Shown here: positions 35,834 to 47,800 of the stretch, one piece after another
Layout: each line of letters opens with the position of its first letter
How positions within the stretch are numbered: position 1 is the stretch's first letter
NCBI RefSeq assembly: GCF_000764305.2
Contig: NW_025943995.1
Coordinates: forward strand, 62,001-126,000
Direction: 5' to 3'
Source of the DNA: Hyalella azteca
Lineage: Eukaryota > Arthropoda > Malacostraca > Amphipoda > Hyalellidae
DNA: 64,000 nt
Notes under the pieces: generated by a model
What the model saw: only the letters and a program-made list of their open reading frames with translations
Databases searched by the model: none
What the model was told of the DNA's origin: nothing
Program-made: the position numbers and the translations under genes

Positions 35834-38800
35834 CAGCTCCCTGGAGAACTGCTCTTGCGTCACGTCCAGGTCGACCCTGAGACTCGCCAGGTGGTTGAAG
35901 TAAAACGTCAGCTCGCTGGTGACAACCCTGCGTGGGGGGGCAAGAGGTAGGTTAAGGGGGTGAACAAGATGAACGTATGTAGGGTGAAAAAATGAATGTA
36001 TGCAGAGTGAACAAAATTTCACATCTCATTATACAACTAGAGACAAGACTGCAAGATGACAGTCAAGCTATTATATAATTCTAAGGCCATAGCATCAGAA
36101 CTCATAATGCGCGTAGCGGTCGATTTCTCGTTTGTGTTCGGTGGGTTTAGCTTGAAAAGCCGTTGTGATTAGCTGACGGAGTTAGGAACTCGTAACATTT
36201 TTGCCTGCATGTAGTCTATTGAAGTAACATTGCTCAACTGAAGTACTTTTTCACGAGCATCTAACAGGTCCATCGCTCAGAATTATATCCATACTTAGGG
36301 ATATACGTGTCCCTGCGACACCAACCAGCTCTGAGGCCCAACAGGCTGCACCCCCAGCAGCAGTAGGCGCGACCTCATCGCCTCCTGCACGGCCTCCGTC
36401 AGGCGGGCGAAGATCCTGCACACCTGAGGGTGAGAGAAAAAAGCTGTCATAGCAACTCTACACTGTGCCACTACACCTACTGCCACTACGCCAACTGTGG
36501 ACGACAGAATCCCGGACGACTCATCTCACGACAGAATCCCGGACGACGCACCTCACGACAGAATCCCGAACGACTCACATCACGACAGAATCCCGGACGA
36601 CTCACCTCACGACAGAATCCCGGACGACTCATCTCACGACAGAATCCCGGACGACTCACCTCACGACAGAATCCCGGACGACTCGCATCACGACAGAATC
36701 CCGGACGACTCACCTCACGACAGAATCCCGGACGACTCATAGCACGACAGAATCACGTAATCAGGATTTTAACTTCACAATTTTGATGTGTATTTTTATT
36801 GATATTATGCAATTTTTTGATATGTGATAACTAGCCACGGCGTCAGCCAGCAGGCAAGATTATCACTCAGCGTGTCAAGTCATCAGGCAGAATGAGCCCA
36901 CCTGGCGGTGGGTGAGGACGGTTGCTAGCGCCTGATGCAGGCGGGTCAGCACCCTGAGGAGGGAGGTGATGGAGGGGGAGGGTACGGGAGAGCGGGCCAC
37001 CCACTCCTCCAGGCAGCGTCCCGCTTGGGGGGCGGCGACCCCAACAATCTTGTCCTCAATGGCGGCGCAGTGCTCTCCTAATTCCCTCTCCAGCTGCGGA
37101 AGGGGAGGTTATGAGCAACAATGGCTGACAGGGCGAAATATTATTATTCTAATTTTACGAACTGGTACGTTACACACATCTTGTTAGTACACAGGAGCTA
37201 CATGACGGTTGAATGAAGATGGTAGAATGGTGCCCTCAATAGCTGACCTGCGCGATGGTCTTGGTCGCCGTGGCGGGCTTGACGGCGCAGCGCAGGAAGC
37301 GCCGCAGAACGTGCGGCAGGAGGGCGCGCAGGAGCCGCAGACTGCGGTGCGCCAGGGCGAGGTGACGCGTGGTGACGGTGCGCAGGCCTCCGCTGCACAC
37401 TGCACCGGCCTCCAGCAGCAGCCTGCGCACCGACAACATCAGTGAACCGGCAACATCAATGCACCGACAACATCAGTGAACCGACAACATCAGTGCACCG
37501 ACAACATCAGTGCACCGACAACATCAGTGCACCGACAACATCAGTGCACCGACATCAGTGAACCGACAACATCAGTACACCGACAACATCAGTACAACGA
37601 CATCCAAACAAAATTTCGGCAACATTCAGAAGCTACAGAGGGCCACAGTCGCCACGAGGCCTGTGACAGACGCACTATTAATCGCCCTGTCAGACGTCAG
37701 TCGGCCAACTGTGTTAAGCCGATACATAGAAACCATTTTTTAGAGCCACGATAACGAATGTCACTTTAACCCTTGACAGGCGGCATAATTTTACAACGTT
37801 ATAATCTTCCAGAGTGTAGGTTAATTTATACCATTTATGCTGTATATTTCACAGTAAGTATAAAGTAACACACAGTGATACTTAACATAAATTCACAGTA
37901 CAGTAGTTATATTTTACTACAATTCTAGAAGGAAGATTAATTAGGGAAGTAAGTTATTTCAGATCTAGGAGAGAAGACTTAATTGAAGACATTCATTATT
38001 CGGGTAGAATGACGGTAGATGAATTAGCTGCAGATTCTAGTACCTGCATGGATAATTTTAGTACCTGCTGTAGATTCTATTACCTGCAGGTCTCGCAGTT
38101 GTACCGCCGCAGCAGGTCAGCCAGGTTGCTGAGCAGGTTGGGGGCGGCCTGGTTGATGGTAGCGGCGCACTCAGCGTATTCAACCACGAGTCTGACCACC
38201 ACCACACCCACAGCCACCACCAGGTACTCCTCCCCCTCCACCACCAGCGCCTCCCCCACAATACTCGTTGCGGTGGTGCTCGACTGGAAGGAAATATGAA
38301 TATCATCATCACACCTCAAGACCTAGAGATCCCCCCAGGTACCAAGTACCCAGAGTTCGCTTAAAAACACACACCCAAGTCATGCTGCAAGCACCACCTA
38401 CCTACAGCAACCAAGCGCCGTCTACCAGCGACACCGAGAAATGAACAGAGCTCACCAAAGCTCGAACCCACGACTAGCTCCTCTCATATCGGTGCCGCCA
38501 TCACTGTGCATGCATGGAGTGCTTGCTGAGAGCGTGTGCAACAAAATCACATACTAGACCTGACAGCAACACAGAGACCTCATCACGGGTCACAATGAAG
38601 AGCACCTTGATAAGGGTCACATAAAAGAGCACCTTGATAACAAGTCACAATGAATAATCGCATTTTAATGACGGGCCATAGAGCATAGTACCTTGGTAAC
38701 AGTTCTGGGGGCGAGACTGCTGTCGCTGTCGTCCCCCAGCGTGAAGTTGTCACCCGCTGACTCGTGTTCCTTGCGTTCGACGTCACCCAACTCAGGGGGA

Positions 38801-41800
38801 GATTGGAGATTCTTGTTCTGGTCGCTAATTGAAGATAAATCTGACATGTTTAAGTAAGGAGGTTTTCTTCTAAGTTCTTTATCATGTGGTATATGTAAGG
38901 CTTCTGGATCTTGCGGTAGTCGTAAGGCTTCTTGACCGTAAGCGGCTTCTTTACTTTCTGTGTCTAAACTTTTCTGAATTTCCTGTGATAATCGATCGTT
39001 GGAGTCAGACAGAGGGATATTATAGGGAGGGTTTGCGAGGTTTGTTTGAGGATTAAATGAAGTAAGCGTAGGGTTACTAGAATTATCCAGATGGTCACAC
39101 GATGAAATAGCAGGGTTACAGGAGTTGTCCAGATGGTTAGACGTATTGATGGTTGGGTTGCTGGAGGCGGCCGGATGGTCAAGGCAGGAATGGTTGTTGG
39201 TGGCAGCTGTGGCGTCAACCGGAAGATCTGCAAGTGACAGCCACATTATTATCCGTACATTAATAATATTAACTTGCCTGGTAGCTGCAACATGGTTACC
39301 AGCATGGTAGCTGCGACATGGTTACTGGCATGGTAGCTGCGGCATGGTTACTGGCATGGCAGCTTCACGCAACTCACCAGCTGTGAAGAGCAACAGCTGC
39401 TGCGCACGCAACTCACCAGCTGTGAAGAGCAACAGCTGCTGCGCACGCAACTCACCAGCTGCTGCACGCAACTCACAAGCTGCTGCACGCAACTCACCAG
39501 CTGCTGCATGCAACTCACCAGCTGCTGCACGCAACTCACCAGCTGCTGCACGCAACTCACCAGCTGCTGCACGCAACTCACCAGCTGTGAAGAGCACCAG
39601 CTGCTGCTGCAATGCAGGCGGTGCACGCACCACCTGCCACGTCTCCGTGCTGAGGCTCGCACGCAGCAAGGCTTCGCGGTCTGCGTGGAAGCTTTGCACG
39701 AACGCCACGCACTGCACGAACAATTTTTCAATTATTTCCGTTACCTATGGCTTTTAAAAGAAAAGACTCACTTTTTCAAACAACATATTTACTTTTTCTT
39801 AACAAAATACACACATTATTTTAAACTCAATACAGAGCTCCTTTATTAGGCATAATAGGGGGCAAAGTTGCTAACTCGTTCGCAACATCGGTGAGAAAGA
39901 ACCAATATTCTGCGTTAAAAATTTCGAGTTACATCGTCCATAGGTATTTTTCTTAGTATTTCCATACACGCAGCACACGCACGCAGCACACACGCATCGC
40001 ACACACGCATCACACACACGCAGCACGCACGTGTCCCTGCAGCGCCATGCTGAGCGCCGTGCTGCTCCTGCCGCAGAGCTGCGTCGTGCTGCTGCAGAAG
40101 TCCTCCGTGATGCTGCAGAGCTGCTGCAGCTGCTGCACGGTCGCCCGCGCCAGCCCTGCGTCCCGGGACCTGCAGCAGCGTTACTTTAGAGCAAGTAATG
40201 TAGCGTTACTTTAGAGCAAGTAATGCAGCGTTACTTTAGTGCAAGTAATGAAGCGTTACTTTAGTGCCACTAATGCAGCGTTACTTTAGAGCAAGTAATG
40301 CAGCGTTACTTTAGAGCAAGTAACGCAGCGTTACTTTAGTGTCACTAATGCAGCGTTACTTTAGAGCAAGTAATGCAGCGTTACTTTAGAGCAAGTAATG
40401 CAGCGTTACTTTAGAGCAAGTAATGCAGCGTTACTTTGCTACATGGGGCCTATACTTGCAGCGTGCAAGTATCGACCCCATATCAAGGTAGAAGTGATGT
40501 ATGGTAGTTATGACTTATGACCTGGTAGTTGCCAGTGTGGTACCATACCAAGACGAGAGCGTGAGAACGACTGTTGTAGTTTGGACGTTTACATGAAAAC
40601 CGCCGACATAAAGAGACCTCTTGTTCCCGAGCATAATAAGGTACAGGAGGCTCGAGCATCTGGGTCGAGTAGAGCAGTCTCTGTGATGATCATGGCTCAG
40701 TCCTATCTAAACCCTAACCCTACCTCTTGTCAGTCGGCAAGCGTCGGTACAACCCTGTTAACCCTTTCTCTTGTCAGACGGCAAGGATTTTCCTGCTCCT
40801 ACAAGACTTAAATTGAAACAAGCTACCAGTATTGTTCCATACTTTATCATTTATTCAGGGATGAAAGTCACGGACTGAAATTAAATTAACGTTCAATGTT
40901 AAAAAAAGTATCAATGTACAAAAATAAATGAAAGAACAAATAACCAGCATTATACATATAAGTAATTCTGCGTTACTTTAGTGCGAGACATCACCTGGCA
41001 TGCAGCAGCTTGCCACATCTGTCGTGCGCGAAGTCCGCCGCTGTGGCGCGGGCGTCTGCGAGGCCACGTAGTGCGCGGTCGCACCACTCGCTAGCCACAC
41101 CGCCACACGAGGCCCTGTCACACGCCACACAATATTGTGACAGGAGTATTTTGTGTGCACAATATGGAGATATAAATTATATTGTGTGGGCACAATACCA
41201 CATTTAGATAGAGCATTGAGTTTATTGAAATTTTGTTCATTTCGTTTTAAAATAGAATAGTCTTCCAACTTTAATACATCCCGGCTGTAAAACTTGTTCC
41301 ACCTTCAGGGCGAGTATTCTGAATTGGCGCCTTGCGATTAGTGAATAAAAAAGTTTTTTAATAAAAGATTATCTGATTATCTGTTATTGAGGTTTATAGT
41401 AGGAAAACTAACTATTTATTATTCTTTGCCCTACTTTGGTAGCTCATCTGAAACAATGTCCCGAAAATTGTATTTTTAGAATATTTCCGGATGTTCATTT
41501 GCATGTCCTGTTGGGAAATAATTTCAACATTGTTTCCTTCTTCGAATGTAAGAACGTTGCTTCTGTCAGGATGTAGTTTTACCCGGTTTATGAGTACAGT
41601 TGTGCGCGATGCGCATCAGCGTACGTCGGAATTACGTCGCGTTACTTCTACATTCTAGTTTCTGAGAACCAAGGGAGGAGATTTCGTTCAAACATGCAAC
41701 TTTCTAATCCTTCTCACTCTGTTGTGCGTTTTCACTCAGAACAGTGCGACGTGAAGGTGTCTGTGAGAGATTTCAAGATACTTGATGCTGTCTGGTGACG

Positions 41801-44800
41801 CGGATTTAAGAATCTTGTAATCGTTGCATGCTTTCATACCAAAACCTTGTTTTAATTATAACCTCAAAAACTTTTATCCTTTTGAAGTTGTAATAGATAG
41901 GGCTTTATATTGCTTTGTCGTTTTATTGTCACTTAGGTTTTAATCTCTCACGTGTATATTTGAATCTTTACTGTTGATTGTGCTTATATTGTTTAAGGTA
42001 TTTTTTAACTGATGATGGAGCTCGTCACCAGAATCGTGTTCAATGAACATATAGTGAATTTACTTGGCGGCTTCTTTGCTTTTAAATCCTTGTTGAACTT
42101 GCGATTAAGTCAGACTAATAATATACATAGTCACTAACACGTCAAGTCACGTACCATTTGACACGCGCAGGTTACCCGCAGGTTGACAGGCGAAGGTTAC
42201 TCACATGTGGACGATGGAGGCAGCCTTCACTTCGGACGTGGCCTCCCCCCGGCCTGCGCTGACCTGCACCGCCTGCACCATGACCGCCACCATCGCCTGC
42301 ATCACAGACAATATGAGTCACTACTTACACAGCCCATTTCAAGCAGTGTTTGAGCAGGGCCGGTGCCGTACATGGCAGGCTAGAAGCAGTGGAGCAGCAG
42401 GACAGAGGTGCAGGCTAATTAATAAACACGAAATAAATGAAATCCCTGCTGCAAGCCGGCCGCGCTTGGGCTATAGGATTAAATTCTGCTTCAAACCTAC
42501 AAGTTTGCGGCCAATACGGCTCTAAACCTGCACTAAATCTGTTCTGTTGCTTCAGTCAGAGCAGACTCCTGCTCTGAATTTTTTATTTTCTGAATAAAAT
42601 TTTCTGCTCTGAAAATTTTATTTTCTTTTATTTTCTCCTGCTCTGAATTTTTATTAATTTTTAATTTTTCACTGTGGCGCTGCAGGAGGCTGGTGAGGCA
42701 CCTACACTGAGGCGCTGCAGGAGGCCGGTGAGGCACCTACACTGTGGCGCTGCAGGAGGCCGGTGAGGCACCTACACTGAATCAGCTGGTCCTGCTCAGC
42801 ACCACAGCAGTCAACACCACAGCAATCAGCTGGTCCTGCTCAGCACCACAGCAGTCAACACCACAGCAATCAGCTTGTCCTGCTCAACACCACAGCAGGC
42901 AACACCACAGCAATTAGCTGGTCCTGCTCAGCACCACAGCAGTCAACTGGTCCTGCACCACAGCAGTTAGCACCACAGCAGGCAACACCACAGCAGGCGA
43001 CATGGAACACTCGTTAATACAACAGAAGGGCGCCCCAATAACACGTGATAAAAAAGTAGCTTGAGACGACGCACCTGCTGCAGGAGGGGCGTGGGGTCAT
43101 CGAAGGGGCGGTTGAGGTCCTCACTCACGTACTTGACGAAGTCTGCCCTCACCATCTTCTCGATGATACTCACCTGCTCACTCAGCTCTGCACTCACGTT
43201 CCTGGGGGAGAGCAAGGGGTTAGGGTGGCTGGGGGGCGGGGCAGAGGGGGTGTTAGAGCGGATGGGAGGGGGGGTTAGAGCGGACGGAGGGGCAGGGCCG
43301 AGGTGGTTAGAGCAGCTAGGAGGGCTGCAGAAAATGTAGGTTATTAATAAAAGGTTAGATAACGAGTCACAGATCACACATTAGGAGACAAGTTAGGTTA
43401 CAGGTCAGGTTACATGTCAGACCGAAGGTTGCGGATAACAGGTCACATGTCAAGTACCACGCAATATGCCACTTCACAAGTCATGTCACGTCACATGTCT
43501 TTCACGTCACATGTCATGTCACGTCACATGTCATGTCACGTCACATGTCATGTCACGTCACATGTCATGTCACGTCAAATGTCATGTCACGTCACATGTC
43601 ATGTCACGTCAAATGTCATGTCACGTCACATGTCATGTCACGTCACGTCACGTGTCATGTCAAGTCACGTCACATGTCATATCACGTTTTACATGTCATG
43701 TCACGTCACATGTCATGTTACGTCACATGTCAAGTCACATGTCATGTCACATGTCATGTCACGTCACGTCACATGTCATATCACGTCACGTCACATGTCA
43801 TATCACGTTTTACATGTCATGTCACGTCACATGTCATGTTACGTCACATGTCAAGTCACATGTCATGTCACATGTCATGTCACGTCACGTCACATGTCAT
43901 ATCACGTCACGTGTCATGTCACGTCACATGTCAAGTCACATGTCATGTCACGTCACGTCACAGGTCATGTCACATGTCATGTCACGTCACATGTCGTGTC
44001 ACGTCGCATGTCACGTCATATGTCATGTCACATGTCATGTCACGTCACATGTCACGTCATAGGTCATGTCACGTCGCATGTCACGTCATAGGTCATGTCA
44101 CATACCTAAAGCTGCGGATGGTGGTGAGGTCGCTGGCGATCAACTGTGATGCTGTGGTGATGAGGTCCAGGGCTGTGATGAACTCACGCCTGCCCAGCAT
44201 CACCTGGATGGTGTTCTGCACCGCACGCACCGCGCTCATCATCTCCAGCTGAGGGTGGTGAATGTCATCATTAGAGATGTAGTGATAAGCTTCATGACTT
44301 GAATAGATAAAATTTGGAGGCAAATGGATAAATTTCTCAAGTTGTGAATGCCATTTAAAGTTAGCGGGCAGGTGTTAAGGTACATAGGAATATGGTTCGA
44401 AGCGATGTAGAGCGAGCAAAGAATGTGATGTCGTGTTTGCAAGACACGATTCTCACCAGACCGTGGGACCGAGTTTGTTTACATCGTACATCGTTTGAGA
44501 CATTCAACTTAGCAGAGCTTGATTCAGTTATTTACTGAAGATTCAAGAGTGATGTCTTCCATAGAGCTAATTGTCGAAATTTAAATACATTTACATGTCC
44601 TTCGCAACAGCGATTTCCTTCGAGTTATGTGCCATGAATATACTAGTTTAATTTCAAATATATAAGTGTATCATTTTTACCATCATGTACAGCATTTGCC
44701 ACAGTCAATTCAGAGAGAACTTCTAACAAAAACGGGCATTTTTAACCGGCGCGAGTCACATACGCTACAGAATTTTATTGCCAATTTAACGCAGTAATAG

Positions 44801-47800
44801 TGAGTTCGTGATACAAGCAAGATGAGTATAGTATTAAAATAAAAGCTAAACTGCCTTCACAAAATAAGGGGAATGCAAGGCAGGACAGGGGTGCAGGACA
44901 GGGGTGCAGGACAGGGGTGCAGGACAGGGGTGCAGGACAGGGGTGCAGGACAGGAGTGCAGGACAGGGGTGCAGAATTACAGGCATATTCGAATATGCCT
45001 GTTATATGTACTTTGCACAACAGCAGAAACAAGCCTAGACTAAACACAACACTAAAATTTAACTTCCGTATTGCACTGTCCGTGAGGCCTAAAATAATAC
45101 ACTTGAGCAAAACCTCTCCATGGATTTACTAATTACCATTAATCGTTCATTAATAATCCAATAATACCAGATATAATATTAGAGCTATATGAAGATATAT
45201 TATATTCGAGAGCAGTAATGTATACCGCAGCTGGAGCACAAGACTGTGGTTGGAGCGCAGCTGGTGGAGGTGGTCGCCCAGGTGGCTCATGGACTGGAAG
45301 AACGCGCCGCTCTTGAGGGCGATGTGCGCGCTCATGCTGCCCTCCACCGCCTCCAGGTGCTGCAGCAGCTGGGGGCATGATGGGGGTTGAGGGGTCGAGA
45401 TATATGCACTCTGTTGTGTGCACGGCATGAGGCTTCACATACTTCTTACAGTGTACAGTGTAATGTTATACAGGGTCCTTACAGTGTGCAATGTAATGCT
45501 ATACACGGTCCTTACAGTGTACAGTGTAACGCTTTACACGGTCCTGACAGTGTACAGTATAATACTATACGCGATCATTACACTGTTCACTGTGATGCTG
45601 TAGTGAGTACCCACCTTATCCTGAAGCTGAGTTACAGATCTGCCGTCTGATGCTGACGAGAGGGCAGCGTGAGGGGCACTAGAGGGCCCAGATACTCCTC
45701 CCGCGGCAGTGGCAGCCCCTGCCGTGGTTGCTGGGGTGTCTAGTACCCCACCAGGCACCTCGCGCCCCGCGGCGAGGTGGGGGAACACGCTGTAGAAGGT
45801 GGCAGGGTCGTCCAGGTTGAAGGAGGAGGAGAAGAACAGCGCAGGAATGTCGGCCAGGGCAGCAGCGCGACCGTGACCTGCGTTATAATGGAGTAATTTA
45901 TATTTCACACAAAATTTTGTATTCAAAGTCTGCAAGTTTTGATATCAAATTTCGAAATATATTGCATTTGCCTCTGTAGTTAAGATAGCATAACTTTTTC
46001 TTTGTGTCAGGACTCAGGAGCAATGGAACATACAGGCTAAGACTTCCAGTCAACCTGTTGCTTTTTTTTCGCCGTAGCCGCATATTATTGTGACATTACA
46101 GCTATGAATTTATAACTATTGTGATATTCACAGTAACACATGTGTTGTTATAGCACAACGTTGCAGTAGCCTGCGTTGTAACGGTCATGGTGATGTACAG
46201 GGGTTGTACAAAATAAGGAAAACACCTGACATTTTGATATCGTGATTTATTAACATGTTATAAAAAATGAAAACGTGACATATTTTGATGTTTTATTGTT
46301 TATTGTTGAGGTTAATTGATATTTTATCCTTGCAGTTATTTTTTGTAAATTTTTGTGTCTATATACCTGTAACCTGTAAGTGGCAAACTTCTATGACTTT
46401 CAAAGAGACCAAATTGTTGGTACCCGTAGGGCTGGTGATAGTGCGACAGAAACTTCCCGAAATGCTTGACGTTTCTAGAAGTACTGTCCCAAAAGTAATG
46501 ACTGCTTTTGAAAGAGAAGTAAAAATGTTCTCAGCAGAGCACATGTCCGGCTGAAAGTCAAAGTTGTCTGAGAGAGACCGTCGGTACCTATATCGAATTG
46601 TGAGGGACAATCGAAAGACCGCGGCTGTTAAATTTAGTGCAACCTCAATGGACACCTACAGAACACCTACAGTTTCTATCGGACACCTACAGTTTCTATC
46701 GAGACTGTCCGCCGAGAGCTGCACAGATCTGGATTCTATGAAAGAGCTGTAATTAGAAAACCTCTGGTTTCAAATACAAATGCTTCGAAGAGTTTAGAGT
46801 GGTGTAAAAACCTCCAGAATTGGTCCCTCGAGCAGTGGAAAAATGTGAATTTCTGTAACGAATCATCGTTTACCTTATTTCCAACCCCTGGCCGAGTTCA
46901 CGTTTGGAAACAGCCAAAATAGTCATTTAATCCCGACTGCCTCCTCCCAACCGTGAAACATGGCGGGGAATCTGTGATGATCTGGGATTCTATTTCTTGG
47001 AACTCCAGCAGACCAATGATTTCTCTTCGTGAAAGAATCAACAGCCGTTACTATTAAGGAATTTTGGAGTGATTAGTGTAGGAATTAGTAGGGATCGCAA
47101 CTCTATATGTATTAAAGATTCCAGCCAACCGCCAGAGGGCGGGTCTACACGATAGAGCGGGACTATATAAAGAAGAGTCGCTGTAGTGAGAGTTAGTTCG
47201 CGCGCAGAGCCAGTCGAGCGCGAAGTTAGTTCAAGCGCAGTCAGTCGAGCGCGGAGGATCTTGCAGCCCGTCGTTTGGAACAGTAAAGTTTAGGAAACCA
47301 ATTGTGGTGTTCGATTCACGTCGTCAAATTCAGACAACATCCGTTGGTCACGCTGTATATCTCCAAAGGAAAACAACGACGAAGAAACAAGGATTCGACT
47401 TAGTGAAATCCGAGGAGCTACGACCAAATATCCGCTGAGATAGAATTTTACTCCGGAATATCCGCATCTACAGAAGTAAGGATTCGACATAGTGAAATCC
47501 GAGGAGCTACGACCAAATACCCGCTGAGATAGAATTTTATTCCGGAATAACAGCATCTACAGAAGTAACCAAGACCGCATCCCCCCAAGAACAACGCACA
47601 CCAGGGAACGCGGACCGAAGAATTTCGATTGCAAATCTTCGCACGACTTTAGCCTTGGAAAACTCGCCGTCCGCTGCGCCGTGGCTCCACCGTCATCCAC
47701 AAATTCAGGTGATGTAATTCGGGAAATATTTAGAAACTGTCTTATTTTCCGTAGAGACGGGGATCATAGAAATGAAATAACTGGGTAGATATTGGTCGGG

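Noticed and set aside
36307..36325. VPS54 exon 18 extended to the GGACAC/GTATAT donor
   Set aside because: The phase would not match exon 19; the TG/GTTGGT donor at 36326/36325 gives an ungapped match to the family (PQSW-VVTSEL).
36430..36827. ORFs of 81-120 codons on both strands
   Set aside because: Product of a 27-bp repeat whose unit lacks stops in several frames.
43414..44103. CRISPR-like array appearance of short repeats
   Set aside because: No unique spacers of constant length, and the context is a eukaryotic intron.
43414..44252. Long plus-strand ORFs (198-239 codons) of MSRHMSCHVT-type repeats
   Set aside because: They arise from a CATGTCACGT tandem array that is open in all three frames, and the sequence lies in a VPS54 intron on the other strand.
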